Assembly: GCA_946408825.1 (NCBI GenBank)
Contig: CAMJTU010000002.1
Location: 62,001 to 126,000, forward strand
Direction of reading: 5' to 3'
Origin: an uncultured Planctomycetaceae bacterium
Lineage (GTDB): Bacteria; Planctomycetota; Planctomycetia; Pirellulales; Thermoguttaceae
DNA length: 64,000 nt
Within the stretch, counting starts at the first letter, position 1. Each line of letters opens with the position of its first letter. A model generated the notes under the pieces. The model had not been told where the DNA came from and searched no databases. It saw only the letters and a list, made by a program, of their open reading frames with translations. The translations under genes and the position numbers were made by a program. Positions 51,022 through 60,949 of the stretch are shown here, piece after piece.

Positions 51022-52506
51022 TTATTTCGGCGCGGCTTGAGCGACGACGTCGGCGGCGCGCGTTTCTTCGGGGAAAAGTCCGTCGAGCGCCCTGCGCGGC
51101 GGTCGCGTTAGCGACCAGATTAAAAGCCCGATTCCGAAAAAAACGACGACGAGACTCACGCATTGCGAGATCGTCAGTCCCGCGCCGTAGAAAGATTCCT
51201 CGTCGACGCGCAGAAGTTCGAGACAGAATCGGTTTACGGGGTACAGCACGAGCGTCAGTCCCGCAAGGACGCCGTCGCGCTTAACGAAACGCGAGACGAT
51301 AAGAAGGACGCCGCAAATGACGAACGCGTTGATTGAACTGTAAATCTGAGTCGGATGAACGGGCTTCGCTTTTGAGTGGGTTGGGTGAAAAACGACGTTG
51401 CGCGCCGAGGCAAGACCTGTTTCTGTTTTATCGTCGGGATTCTGAAGGACGAGCCAGACGTCGTCGTCTGAATTTTCGTCCCAGATGTTCAGGAAGAAGT
51501 AGAAAACCTGCGCGTTGTTTGCGGCGCGGAATCGCGAGATTTTACGCTGCGCAAACGCGTCTCGCGCGACTTCGCTCGACGTAAGGAACCCTTTGGGCGC
51601 GACGCCGAGTTCGAGAATTTTGTCGCCCGGTTTGATTCCCGCGTCTTCCGCCGCGCTGCCGGGATCGACCGCCGCGACGACGACGTCTGAGGGGGTCTCC
51701 GACGCGAGATTGACGTGTTTCGATTTGAGCGAGAAGAGCGTCTTTTCTTCCGTATTTGCGTCGGGGCTCGCGAGAGTTATTCCGTAAAGGGAAATTTTAC
51801 CTTCGTCCAGTTGCTGAACGTAGGCGGGGCTTCCCGGAGGAAAGGAGACCGCCCAGGGCAGGTCGCATATTCCGCCAAAGCAACATCCGTTCATGAAGCA
51901 TCCTAAACGACCGATCGCGATTCCGAGCATGAGAGAAGGCGCGAGGAGATCGAGGACGGGAACGACGGGTATTTTTTTCACGAGTAAAAAGACGATAGCG
52001 GCGATTGCGCCGCCGATGATCGAACCGTAGACGACGAGCCCGCCGTTGGCGACGTTGATTGCCGAAACGAGCGTTTCGGCGAAACTTTCGCACTGAAACT
52101 CGCGCCAATATTGAACGACGTAGAAGCACCTTGCCCCGACAATTCCGAAGATCGCCGCCACAAGGAGGAGCGTAAAGGTTAAGTCGGTCGGAATATTCCA
52201 GAGCTTTTTGCCACGCCAGAGCGCGAGACCGCCCGACGCGGCGATCGCAATCGTTAGAAAAACGCCGTAGCCTCGTATTGGAAAGCCGTCGGCTTCGAGG
52301 AGCGACGGGGCGACGAAACGCATGAGCGCCATTCCGAGCGCGGTAATGAGCGTGTAGAACACGACGTCGCTCAGGCTTTTGCGTTGCAGAACGCCGCGGA
52401 CGACGGCCAGAAGTCCGACGCCGAGAATCGTCCAGTAGAGGATTCCTTCGCCAAACAAGGGAAGTCCCGCGATTTGCGTCGGAATGTGGAAAAGCGTTGA
52501 TCTCAT
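51022..52506 (-). CDS. lgt: Prolipoprotein diacylglyceryl transferase with inserted PDZ-like domain
   Basis: 494 aa from the ATG at 52506, against about 260-300 for ordinary Lgt. Membrane enzyme adding diacylglycerol to the lipobox Cys of prolipoproteins. Lgt motifs: FPIRGYGVFLTIAIAASG, GGLVVYGSIIGGAI (essential H/Y region), GRLGCFMNGCCFGGICDLPW (Lgt signature) and KPVHPTQIYSSINAFV. About 150 residues are inserted between the signature and HPTQ, including VVAAVDPGSAAEDAGIKPGDKILELG, a PDZ-type peptide-binding fold. The insert may recruit substrates or partners on the periplasmic face. Tail is basic then disordered. Confidence 0.93.
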   Translation of the reverse strand: MRSTLFHIPTQIAGLPLFGEGILYWTILGVGLLAVVRGVLQRKSLSDVVFYTLITALGMALMRFVAPSLLEADGFPIRGYGVFLTIAIAASGGLALWRGKKLWNIPTDLTFTLLLVAAIFGIVGARCFYVVQYWREFQCESFAETLVSAINVANGGLVVYGSIIGGAIAAIVFLLVKKIPVVPVLDLLAPSLMLGIAIGRLGCFMNGCCFGGICDLPWAVSFPPGSPAYVQQLDEGKISLYGITLASPDANTEEKTLFSLKSKHVNLASETPSDVVVAAVDPGSAAEDAGIKPGDKILELGVAPKGFLTSSEVARDAFAQRKISRFRAANNAQVFYFFLNIWDENSDDDVWLVLQNPDDKTETGLASARNVVFHPTHSKAKPVHPTQIYSSINAFVICGVLLIVSRFVKRDGVLAGLTLVLYPVNRFCLELLRVDEESFYGAGLTISQCVSLVVVFFGIGLLIWSLTRPPRRALDGLFPEETRAADVVAQAAPK

Positions 52507-52964
52507 AACGACTCTCAAACTATTATCGAGGCAGGCGGCGTTTACCGCGACGAAAGGGGCGTTAAAGTCGTCCCAATCGGCTCAATGTTAAGTTAGAGGC
52601 GCGACTCTGTCAAGTCTGGATTTGACGCGCGTCAGAGGGGGAGATTAGACGGCGAAAAGTACGTTTGAGGCGTGTTTTGCATGAAAGAACTGTTAAAAAA
52701 CGAGTTTTTTCACGGTTTTTTGGGGCGCTTTTTCGTTTTTACCTTGAAAAAAGTAGACCCTGAAAAAAAATTTGTTATGATTAGTGGAAAAGCGGCGCCC
52801 TCGTCCTGTTTTTGCGAAAATGCATGCGCAGAGGGAAGCCGCGACGTCAACAAACGTCTACGGCGGCCGAATCGCCGGTCAGACTGTCGCCTTGCGGGGT
52901 TTCCGTCGCGAATAGAACGACGCGGCGCGAGAGTCGCGGGCGTTCCTTAAGGAGATAACGACGA
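52507..52964. other. Upstream region of the PilM-like gene
   Basis: 458 bp between divergent lgt and the pilus gene. It contains a TATGAT hexamer at about 52773 in an A/T-rich run, but no matched -35. No supported gene or hairpin. Confidence 0.5.
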
Positions 52965-55814
52965 ATGGCCCGAATATTGGCTGTCGACTGGGACGGAGTG
53001 GAAGCGCGTTTTGCGCTTGGCTCGATACAAAAGGATCGTCTTGTCGTCCTGAACGCCGGGGCTGCGCCCATAGAAGTCGCCGCGGAGACCGCCGCCGAAG
53101 CAGTTGAGGAAGTCGTCGACGACGCGGACGAACTTGAGCCCGTCGTCGAAGCTCCTGTCGACGAGGATTCGGAGACTGACGAAGACGACGGCGTCGTCGA
53201 AACGGTCGAAAAGGAATACGTTCCACGAATGCCCGTTGCGGACGACGAAGAAGAAGAGGAAGACGTCGCGCCCGACCCCACCGTCGTCTCGACCGTGAGA
53301 AAGAGCAAGGGAACGTCTTTCAAGAATTCGGCGCTTGCCGTCACGCTCAAAAAATTGTTCCGCGAGCGCAAAGTCGGTTCCGCGACGCTCTGTTATACGG
53401 CGGAACGCGGCGATTTGGACGTCATGTATATGACGATTCCGAACGCCTCGGAGACTGAGACGCCGGAATTGATTTTCAACCAAGCGTTGCGGGATTCTCT
53501 TACGTTTAACGAGACTCAGCCCCTCGACTATATGACGCTTGGACTTCCGGATTCCGCGAAGAGAACGGGATTCCGTCGCGTCGCCGCCGTGTCTATCGCG
53601 CGCGACAAGTTGCGGCGCGTTCGCGAGACGCTCGCGGGCGCGTACCACGCGCCGGCGAAAATCGAACTTCGCGAACCGTCGCTCGCTGAATTTCTGCGCG
53701 CCGAGTTCTGCGGAATCGCGTACGACGAGCCCGTCGTCCTTATCCAGGAACTGTGCGACGAGGTGAACTTGGCGCTCTGCTATCGCAAGAGCGTTCTCTA
53801 TTTCCGTTCTTTCAAAATCCTTGCGACCGCCTCTCCTGAGGATCGCGCTGAACGAATTCGAGAAGAAATCGTCCGTACTCTCGCCATAGGACTCGACGAT
53901 TTGCCGGAAGACGCCGTCGTTAATCGCGCGCTCCTTTTCACGGACTACGTTCGTCCGAAGTTTGTCGACGACGAAGACGAAGAGGTATATGAGGAGGACG
54001 ACGAGGAGGACGAAGAAAACGGCGGTCTTGCTCCCGCGCTTGCGAAACTGCTCGAAGAAGAGGCGATAACGTTAGACTTTGTCAATCCGTTCCGGCTTGC
54101 CGGGATGCGAGTGAAGACGCCAGAGCCGATAAATCCCGGTCGTTATGCCTCGCTCTTAGGCGTAATTCTTGCGGAGCGCCCGCAGAATAAACCCGCCGTC
54201 GATCTCCTGCATCCTCATGAAAAGCCGAAGCCGCCCAATTTTACGCTGCTTTTTGTCGCTTATTTCTTTCTCGCGGCGCTTCTTGCCGTCGGCGCTTATT
54301 ATTACAACAAGTCGGAGCTCCGCAACCTCAACGCCGAACTTGAGAATCTTGAAAAGGAACGGCAGAAGACGGTTGCCGAATACAATCAGCATACGCCGCT
54401 TTACAACGTTTTAAGAAACGCGAATTCTTGGCAAAACGTCGAAGGCGTAATTGTCTTAGACGAATTGCGCGATATTTTCACGCGCCTTCCCCAAGCGCCT
54501 GATCTTGTCGTTACGCGGTTAGCCTATATGGCGCGCTATTCCGATTCCACCGGTCGGAGGAGAGCAATTAACAATCGCCCTGTTTTTATCATCAGCGCGA
54601 AGATTACCGAACGGCAAGTCTATCAAAGATTTAAATCTCAGATGGAGCTAGGCAGAGTTCACTCCGTTTTTTCAGACGGTCCTGTCAATAATACCGGCGG
54701 GGGCGGCTATAAGTTTATGTTTGAAGCGTTCATTGTGTGTGGACGCAGGAATCCGCAGTCGTTGCTGGCGCTTCAGTCGCAAGAGATCAAGAATATTTCC
54801 GCGAATCCTCCGGAGCATTTCGTAGAAATGGAAGAGGAAAGGAAGCGTAAAGAGGCTGAAACGCAGGAAAAGAATTACGCCGACGCGCTTGCAGTTGTCG
54901 AAAACTCGGGCGAACTTCTCGGTCAAGATCCTGCCGCGGCCCCTGCGGAGGGCGAGGCGCCTGTTACGACAATCGACCAGGACAGGGAATACGGGCGTAA
55001 ACTCTCCGAACTGCGCGTTACGTTACGGCAGCGGTTTTCGAACGTCAATCAATTGGCCCAGAACAAATTGCTGACTGTCGAGCAGTTCAACAGACTCAAA
55101 TCGCAGTACGACGCGAGAGACTCCGAAATCGCCAAGAAATACAACGAAGTCGCCGTTCGCGTCACGCTAAAAGCGGAGCGCGCCGCGCTTGACGAGGCGC
55201 GAAAAGAAGTCGACGCCGCGCTGGAGACGGTCGCTAATGCAACGCAGGAATCTGACTTCAAACTACGTCAGATTCTTGTGAGTTACCGAAGTAAAATGGA
55301 CGCCGATTTTATGGCGAAGCAACGCTATCTCCAAAACGGCGTTATTAGTCAGGCTCAGTTTGACGCGGTCGCGGAGAAGTACAAGGCTGAACTTGACGAA
55401 GTCGTGAAAGCGTTTAACGAGGCAGGTCAGCGAATGCAGACCCGCGCGAATCAACAGGGTCAACCCGCTTCTGGACAACCTGCTGCCCCTGCGGAACCTC
55501 AGCCCGCGCCTGAACAACCTGCTGCGCCGACGGAACCTCAGCCCGCGCCTGAACAGCCTGCGGCGCCGGCGGAACCTCAGCCCGCGCCTGAACAGCCTGC
55601 GGCGCCGGCGGAACCGCAGCCCGCGCCCGAAACGCCTGCGGCTCCTGCGGAACCTCAGCCCGCGCCTGAACAGCCTGCGGCGCCCGCGGAACCTCAGCCC
55701 GCGCCCGAAACGCCTGCGGCTCCTACGGAACCTCAGCCCGCGCCGGAACAACCTGCGACGCCGGCGGAACCTCAGGCGGCGAATCTTATGACGACGAGCT
55801 TGATTTGGGTTTGA
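52965..55814 (+). CDS. PilM-PilN-type fusion protein with PAEPQPAPE tandem repeats
   Basis: 949 aa, AAGGAG start. Residues 1-430 look like a PilM/GspL-type actin-fold domain (RILAVDWDGVEARFALG, LDYMTLGLPDSAKRTGFRRVAAVSI, VVLIQELCDEVNLALCYRKSVLYFRSF) with a very acidic linker at 45-100 and another near 330. One transmembrane helix (FTLLFVAYFFLAALLAVGAYYYN, about 430) and a PilN-like region (LNAELENLEKERQKTVAEYN, VIVLDELRDIFTRLPQAPDLVV) follow. Residues 680-840 are coiled coil. The C-terminus has seven full 13-residue PAAPAEPQPAPEQ-type repeats. The next gene is PilO-like, so the pair probably forms the alignment platform of a type IV pilus or type II secretion machine. Confidence 0.75.
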   Translation: MARILAVDWDGVEARFALGSIQKDRLVVLNAGAAPIEVAAETAAEAVEEVVDDADELEPVVEAPVDEDSETDEDDGVVETVEKEYVPRMPVADDEEEEEDVAPDPTVVSTVRKSKGTSFKNSALAVTLKKLFRERKVGSATLCYTAERGDLDVMYMTIPNASETETPELIFNQALRDSLTFNETQPLDYMTLGLPDSAKRTGFRRVAAVSIARDKLRRVRETLAGAYHAPAKIELREPSLAEFLRAEFCGIAYDEPVVLIQELCDEVNLALCYRKSVLYFRSFKILATASPEDRAERIREEIVRTLAIGLDDLPEDAVVNRALLFTDYVRPKFVDDEDEEVYEEDDEEDEENGGLAPALAKLLEEEAITLDFVNPFRLAGMRVKTPEPINPGRYASLLGVILAERPQNKPAVDLLHPHEKPKPPNFTLLFVAYFFLAALLAVGAYYYNKSELRNLNAELENLEKERQKTVAEYNQHTPLYNVLRNANSWQNVEGVIVLDELRDIFTRLPQAPDLVVTRLAYMARYSDSTGRRRAINNRPVFIISAKITERQVYQRFKSQMELGRVHSVFSDGPVNNTGGGGYKFMFEAFIVCGRRNPQSLLALQSQEIKNISANPPEHFVEMEEERKRKEAETQEKNYADALAVVENSGELLGQDPAAAPAEGEAPVTTIDQDREYGRKLSELRVTLRQRFSNVNQLAQNKLLTVEQFNRLKSQYDARDSEIAKKYNEVAVRVTLKAERAALDEARKEVDAALETVANATQESDFKLRQILVSYRSKMDADFMAKQRYLQNGVISQAQFDAVAEKYKAELDEVVKAFNEAGQRMQTRANQQGQPASGQPAAPAEPQPAPEQPAAPTEPQPAPEQPAAPAEPQPAPEQPAAPAEPQPAPETPAAPAEPQPAPEQPAAPAEPQPAPETPAAPTEPQPAPEQPATPAEPQAANLMTTSLIWV
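55479..55775 (+). repeat. 39-bp tandem repeat inside the PilM-like gene
   Basis: Seven full 39-bp units and a partial eighth, coding PAAPAEPQPAPEQ with Q/T and A/T variants. In frame, so copy number can change without frameshift. Confidence 0.9.
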
Positions 55815-55827
55815 AGGAGGCGGATCG

Positions 55828-56766
55828 ATGGGTAATTGGCCAAAAGTTATTGCGTTGCTCGTTATCATAAGCGTCGGTCTCGGTTTCGGCGGATACATGT
55901 TCTATCGGAACGAATACGTCAAACCAAGACAAGAGATCACGAAGAAACGGGAAGAACTCAAAGCGGCTATTGAGAACGGTAAAAAGGCGACGGAAAACAT
56001 CGTCGCTATGACGACCAACCTTGAGCCGCTCTACACGCGTTCCTTCCCGTTGAACAACGTCGCGGCCGCGCAGCAGTATGAGATTTGGCTCTCGCAGATG
56101 CTTGAATTTTGCAATATGGAAGACGCCAAAATCACGCGTTTGCGATACAGCCCGAATCGCCCGGCAGGATTGTCGACGCAAGGGTACGGAATCCAAACGG
56201 AGTGCAATCTTATTGATTTGGCGCAGTTCCTTTACGAGTTCTACTGGACTCCTTTTTTGCATCGAATCTCGACGCTTGACATTACGCCTGACGAAAGCTC
56301 GAATAAGCTTCGGGCTTCGATCGTAATAGAAGGGCTTACGATCAATTTTCGTACCAATCCTCGCCAGGCGTATCCGTTGTTGAATCAGCTTCCGCTTGAC
56401 GCGAACCCGCCGAAGCAGTTGGCGTCGGGTCCCTTTGCCGCGTATAAGGCGCTTGGCGATCTCGACGTTTTCCGCGCCGTGCGCACAGGAATTGATCGCA
56501 CGAAACTCCTGCTTCTTTCGGGCGTCCCTACGATTACCGACGATTCCGGAAACTCCGTGACGGTTTCGCGTTGGCGACTTGAGTCCGAAGATCGAGTAAT
56601 AACCCTCAAGGTCGGCGACGACTTAAAGATTGACTCTTTCGTCGGAACCGTCGTCGATATTGACGACGACTTCGTGGCGCTTCGACAGAGCAACGGTCTT
56701 CTCTGGGTCGTGCTCTTAGGGCGATCTCTTGGCGACGCGATTGCGATTCCGCCGAATCTTTTCTGA
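55828..56766 (+). CDS. PilO/PilP-like pilus assembly protein
   Basis: 312 aa, AAGGAGG start, 13 nt after the PilM-like stop. One N-terminal transmembrane helix (VIALLVIISVGLGFGGYMFY), a coiled coil (KKREELKAAIENGKKATENI), then a PilO-type alpha/beta domain (AAQQYEIWLSQMLEFCNM, NLIDLAQFLYEFYWTPFLHRI, LRASIVIEGLTI). The C-terminal 80 residues (VTVSRWRLESEDRVITLKVG, GTVVDIDDDFVALRQSNGLLWVVLLG) look like a beta domain of the PilP/GspC kind. Fusion of PilO and PilP roles is inferred from order and fold pattern. Confidence 0.7.
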   Translation: MGNWPKVIALLVIISVGLGFGGYMFYRNEYVKPRQEITKKREELKAAIENGKKATENIVAMTTNLEPLYTRSFPLNNVAAAQQYEIWLSQMLEFCNMEDAKITRLRYSPNRPAGLSTQGYGIQTECNLIDLAQFLYEFYWTPFLHRISTLDITPDESSNKLRASIVIEGLTINFRTNPRQAYPLLNQLPLDANPPKQLASGPFAAYKALGDLDVFRAVRTGIDRTKLLLLSGVPTITDDSGNSVTVSRWRLESEDRVITLKVGDDLKIDSFVGTVVDIDDDFVALRQSNGLLWVVLLGRSLGDAIAIPPNLF

Positions 56767-56880
56767 GTTGGCAATAAAAGGAACAATCGTTTGTTTTTCT
56801 TGTGAAGACGCGACGTCGGACGGGCGACCGTCGCGTCCTTTTTGCGCGTCTTAAGCGCGCGATTTTAACGATAGAATTCA

Positions 56881-58782
56881 ATGGAATTTACAACATACGA
56901 TTTTGACGTGGTCGTCGTCGGCGCGGGTCACGCGGGGACGGAGGCGGCGCTCGCCGCCGCGCGGATGGGCGCGAAGACCGCGCTGCTGACGTCGAATCTC
57001 GACACGGTCGCGCAAATGAGCTGCAACCCCGCGATCGGCGGGGTGGGCAAGGGGCATTTCGTCCGTGAGATCGACGCGCTCGGCGGCGGCATGGCGAAGG
57101 CGATCGACGCGACGGGAATCCAGTTTCGGATGCTCAATATGCGCAAAGGGCCCGCAATGCGCGGTCCGCGCGCTCAGGCGGATAAACGTCTATATCAGGA
57201 CGAAGTCAAGCGAATCGTCGAGGAAACGCCTAATCTCGCGCTCCGTCAGGAAAAGGTTGTCGAGGTCCTCGTCGAGCGTGGCGAAGGTTGGTCGTCGGAG
57301 GCGGCGGAAAGAGAAGCCGACGGGCAGGGCGTCCGTTATGAGAACGTGTGGCGCGCGGTTGGCGTTCGGGTGGAGTCGGACGCGATTTATCGCGCGCGCT
57401 CCGTCGTTTTGGCGTGCGGCACGTTTATGCGCGGGCTTCTGCACTTTGGCGCGCTCCAGTCTCCCGGCGGTCGAATGGGCGAGCCGCCCGCCACGCGAAT
57501 CAGCGAATCGCTCATGAAACTGGGGATCAGGCTTCTTCGGTTTAAGACGGGCACCCCGGCGCGTCTTAACGGCAAGACGATCGATTACGCGAGCGTCGAG
57601 GAACAGCCTGGGGACGAGAATCCGCGTCCGTTTTCCTTCATGAACGACAAGCTCGACGTCGAGCAGATTTCCTGCTGGACGACGTGGACAAACCCCGCGC
57701 TTCACCAGTTCTTGCGCGACAATCTCGCGCTCGCGCCGATGTTCAGCGGTCAGATTAACTCGACCGGTCCGCGATACTGTCCGTCGATTGAGACGAAAAT
57801 CGACCGTTTTTCCGAAAAGGAACGACATCAGCTTTTCCTCGAACCGGAGAGCCGCCGGACGAACGAGGTCTATATCAACGGGCTGTCGACGAGTTTTCCA
57901 CGCGAGATTCAGGATCAGATGATTCATATGATCGCGGGGCTGGAACATGCGCAGATTATGCGCTACGCTTACGCGATCGAGTACGATTATGCGCCGCCGG
58001 ATCAACTGCGCAGGACGCTCGAAACGAAGCGCGTCGCCGGACTCTATTTCGCGGGTCAGATCAACGGGACGACGGGCTACGAAGAGGCGGGCGCGCAGGG
58101 ACTTGCGGCGGGCGCGAACGCGACGGCGGCGCTGGCGTCCGACCTTGAGCCGCTGACTCCGGGACGCGACCAGGCGTATATCGGCGTGATGCTCGACGAT
58201 TTGACGACGCTTGGCGTCGACGAGCCGTATCGCATGTTCACTTCGCGCGCGGAGTATCGGCTGTTGCTGCGTCATGACAACGCGGATCGCCGCCTTACGC
58301 CGATCGGGCGCAAAATGGGGCTGGTCGACGACGAACGTTGGACGCGTTTTGAAGCGAAGGCGCGCGCAATAGAGGAGACGACGGCGAAACTCGAGAAGTT
58401 GCACGATGAAAACGGATCGTTCTTGAAACTCTTGCGACGTCCCGAGGTTGAGTGGAAGGATATTGTCGCAAGGGCGCCGCAGTTTGCCGACGTGAGCGCC
58501 GAAGTCGCCGAGCAGGTTGAAATCGACGCGAAATACGCCGGATATATCGAGCGTCAGGAGATGGAAATCGCGCGTCAGCGTCACTGGGATTCTCGGAAGA
58601 TTCCGGCGGATTTCAACTACATGGAGCAGTCCAACCTTCGCGCGGAGGCGAAAGAACGACTTGAGCGCGTTCGCCCCGTCGATCTTGGTCAAGCGAGCCG
58701 GATTCCGGGCGTTCGTCCTGCGGATATCGCCGTGCTGACGGTGTGCCTTGAGAAAAAACAATATAAATCCCACGAATCATGA
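56881..58782 (+). CDS. mnmG: tRNA uridine-5-carboxymethylaminomethyl modification enzyme MnmG
   Basis: 633 aa. FAD enzyme that with MnmE modifies U34 of tRNAs reading NNA/NNG codons. FAD site [20 protein letters not shown]; MnmG signatures [92 protein letters not shown] and [18 protein letters not shown]. The C-terminal helical domain that binds tRNA/MnmE is complete ([17 protein letters not shown]). No Shine-Dalgarno visible. mnmE is not nearby. Confidence 0.97.
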   Translation: MEFTTYDFDVVVVGAGHAGTEAALAAARMGAKTALLTSNLDTVAQMSCNPAIGGVGKGHFVREIDALGGGMAKAIDATGIQFRMLNMRKGPAMRGPRAQADKRLYQDEVKRIVEETPNLALRQEKVVEVLVERGEGWSSEAAEREADGQGVRYENVWRAVGVRVESDAIYRARSVVLACGTFMRGLLHFGALQSPGGRMGEPPATRISESLMKLGIRLLRFKTGTPARLNGKTIDYASVEEQPGDENPRPFSFMNDKLDVEQISCWTTWTNPALHQFLRDNLALAPMFSGQINSTGPRYCPSIETKIDRFSEKERHQLFLEPESRRTNEVYINGLSTSFPREIQDQMIHMIAGLEHAQIMRYAYAIEYDYAPPDQLRRTLETKRVAGLYFAGQINGTTGYEEAGAQGLAAGANATAALASDLEPLTPGRDQAYIGVMLDDLTTLGVDEPYRMFTSRAEYRLLLRHDNADRRLTPIGRKMGLVDDERWTRFEAKARAIEETTAKLEKLHDENGSFLKLLRRPEVEWKDIVARAPQFADVSAEVAEQVEIDAKYAGYIERQEMEIARQRHWDSRKIPADFNYMEQSNLRAEAKERLERVRPVDLGQASRIPGVRPADIAVLTVCLEKKQYKSHES

Positions 58783-58887
58783 CGTTCACGCCGTTTTTTG
58801 TCGGAGCGAACAGTCGGCGTCGTCTGTTTTTGGCGACGCGTCCGCTTTCCCAACGTTCTGAGAACGTGTTTTTTAAGGAGAGAAACG

Positions 58888-59511
58888 ATGAATAGACGAG
58901 AAGCGCTTTGCGGCGTCGTCGGCGGAGTCCTTGGAGTTGGCGCCGCGAAATCTGTTTTGGGCGTCGAGCCCGTCGTCGCGCCGAAGTCGCGAGACGAGGC
59001 GATTAAACTCTTGACGGAAGTTCGTCAGGGTCAGGCGTATACGGACGAGCCTGTTCCGGAAGAGGATATTCTGAAAATCGTCCAGATCGGTTGCAACGCG
59101 CCGAGCGGGCACAACGTTCAGCCTTGGTTCTTTTCGGTCGTGACGAATCGCGAACTCCTCGCGCAGATCGATAAAGCCGCCAAAGTCGGCCCCGGACGTC
59201 TTTCCGTTTCCGGCGGGACGCTCGTTATTTTCGTGTGCTGCGAGCCGACGGATATCGGACGTTACGACGCGGGCGCGGCGGGCGACCGCATGAACGTCGC
59301 CGCGAACTTGCTCGGCTACGGTTGCAAAACGGTCATGACCGCCCCGCGCGCCGCGAACGAAAAGGAATTCAAAGAGAAACTCGGCGTTCCGGATAAGTAC
59401 GAAGTCTACACGGCGCTTATCATCGGCGTTGAGAAGGAACGCTCCGTCGACGGCGTTTCCGGCGCGACGACGCGCGAGCCGATGGAGAAAAAGGTCGCGT
59501 TCGTGAAGTGA
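58888..59511 (+). CDS. Exported nitroreductase-family protein
   Basis: 207 aa from the ATG at 58888, with AAGGAG eight bases ahead; an upstream extension has no leader. The N-terminus MNRREALCGVVGGVLGVGAA is Tat-like but with a weak RR motif. FMN-binding nitroreductase fold: IVQIGCNAPSGHNVQPWFFSVVTN (about 62-85), a short central region, GAAGDRMNVAANLLGYGCKTVM (about 145) and the C-terminal VYTALIIGVEKE. The substrate is unknown. Export of an FMN enzyme in a folded state would fit the Tat-type leader. Confidence 0.85.
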   Translation: MNRREALCGVVGGVLGVGAAKSVLGVEPVVAPKSRDEAIKLLTEVRQGQAYTDEPVPEEDILKIVQIGCNAPSGHNVQPWFFSVVTNRELLAQIDKAAKVGPGRLSVSGGTLVIFVCCEPTDIGRYDAGAAGDRMNVAANLLGYGCKTVMTAPRAANEKEFKEKLGVPDKYEVYTALIIGVEKERSVDGVSGATTREPMEKKVAFVK

Positions 59512-59542
59512 ATTAACCGAGCCTTTTGGGCTAATTAGGCGA

Positions 59543-59576
59543 GACTCCCCTTGGCTGGTCTATTCCTTGGGGAGTC
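59543..59576 (+). terminator. Hairpin after nitroreductase gene
   Basis: Perfect 8-bp stem GACTCCCC/GGGGAGTC with 18-nt loop, 31 nt past the stop. No T-run follows. Confidence 0.45.
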
Positions 59577-59757
59577 CTCTGTCCACGGAAAGAAATCCTC
59601 GGCGGTCGCAATTTTTATTCGTTTCTTCTAACTGGAGGATGATTCTGGATTTACCCATCGATCATTTCCTGTTGCGACTTCTCTTTCTTGCATTTTTTTA
59701 TTAATACTGACAACTATACTATTGGGAACCGTAATAACAATCAAGGGGAACGTAATA

Positions 59758-60825
59758 ATGCGTAGTCTAATTGTATTTTTTTTCTTTTCCATGTTTAGTT
59801 TCGCCTTATGTTATGACGTAGATAAGCAGATATTGGGCGCTAATGAATTTGGAACCCGTCAGTATGACCATCCCGACAGTATCGGGGTACAATATTATCT
59901 TTGGGGGCACAATACCGACGTTCTTAAATCGGCGCCTGTTCCCGCGCGTGAACGCGTCGAAGAAGGAACGTCGCGAGGTCGTCTTGCTTGGAATTTGAGG
60001 CCTGTTCGTGAAATCCTTGGGTCGTCGGCGTATCGCGACGTGGAAAAGGAGCCGTTGACGCGTTATTTATCGGATGGCGAGTATGAGAAAGTCGTCGAAA
60101 TCGCAAGAAAGGGGATTGACGACCAATTTCCATGGTGGAAGACGAGAAACTCCGTCCAGTTTTTACGATACGAGCATATTCTTGCGATAGCTCATGAACT
60201 CAACGGCGATTGGAGAAACGCGTTAGACGCTTACGCCGTAATTTACGGCGATCAGAGCGATGAGTTTGACTGGGCGAATATCCGTATCCTTTATGCGACT
60301 GGCAACATGGATCAGGCGTTTCAACGCGTCTGTCACTTGATTCGCGACGTTTCCCATTGTTCCGTCGATTCCGTCAATGAGAAAATTTTCCAAGCGCGCG
60401 AGGCTCAAAGGGAGGGTCGTTTTCACATTTACACGTGGGACGAGAGTTTTTACTTGCTATCGTCCGATCGACGGGGACTTGACCGCGAATGGCTTGCTCT
60501 TTGGGGACTGCGCGACAATTGCGCAAGGGTCGTTTGCCCTGAATTGCATTTCGTGACGACTATCTCTCCTCTTCGGGAAACGGACGCGAAGAAACGTATG
60601 AAGTATTTTCCCGAATACCAGAGGGAATGCTTCGAAAAATTCGTCGCTTTCATGGAAGAAGAATATGCCAAACGCGATGAGAAATCGCCTTGGTATAAAG
60701 AGAATGGAGAAGCGCTTGTCTTTCTTCACGAACTCGAAAAAATCCCATATCTGGTTTATCCTAGTCCCACTTCTGATACAAAGAGTAGCGTTAGCGCTAG
60801 TGAAAACGACGACGACAATCCCTAA
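59758..60825 (+). CDS. Unknown secreted protein with a TPR-like helical region
   Basis: 355 aa from the ATG at 59758, preceded by AAGGGGAA; not recognised. Signal peptide of unusual content (MRSLIVFFFFSMFSFALC, five to six Phe). Residues about 90-190 are helical and repeat-like (YEKVVEIARKGIDDQFPWW, EHILAIAHELNGDWRNALDAYAVIYG, ILYATGNMDQAFQRVCHLI), suggesting two or three tetratricopeptide-type hairpins. The rest has no motif. The gene is AT-richer than its neighbours and stands alone between terminators, so it may be an accessory gene. Confidence 0.75.
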   Translation: MRSLIVFFFFSMFSFALCYDVDKQILGANEFGTRQYDHPDSIGVQYYLWGHNTDVLKSAPVPARERVEEGTSRGRLAWNLRPVREILGSSAYRDVEKEPLTRYLSDGEYEKVVEIARKGIDDQFPWWKTRNSVQFLRYEHILAIAHELNGDWRNALDAYAVIYGDQSDEFDWANIRILYATGNMDQAFQRVCHLIRDVSHCSVDSVNEKIFQAREAQREGRFHIYTWDESFYLLSSDRRGLDREWLALWGLRDNCARVVCPELHFVTTISPLRETDAKKRMKYFPEYQRECFEKFVAFMEEEYAKRDEKSPWYKENGEALVFLHELEKIPYLVYPSPTSDTKSSVSASENDDDNP

Positions 60826-60879
60826 ACGGATTGTCACAAAGCTACTTTTGTCTCACAAGTTGAAAAGCCGCTCGGCGGG

Positions 60880-60920
60880 AAAACGAGGCGGACGAGAAAG
60901 ACTCTCGTTCGCCTCGTTTT
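60880..60920. terminator. Strong bidirectional terminator
   Basis: Long hairpin AAAACGAGGCG/CGCCTCGTTTT with inner ACGAG/CTCGT and a 7-nt loop, between the unknown protein and the convergent glycoside-hydrolase gene. T/A ends serve both strands. Confidence 0.88.
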
Positions 60921-60949
60921 AGTTGAATTCGTCGACAAGCGACGGCGAA

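Noticed and set aside
57190..58773. 527-aa open frame on the minus strand
   Set aside because: Antisense shadow of mnmG with Arg-rich text and no recognisable domain.
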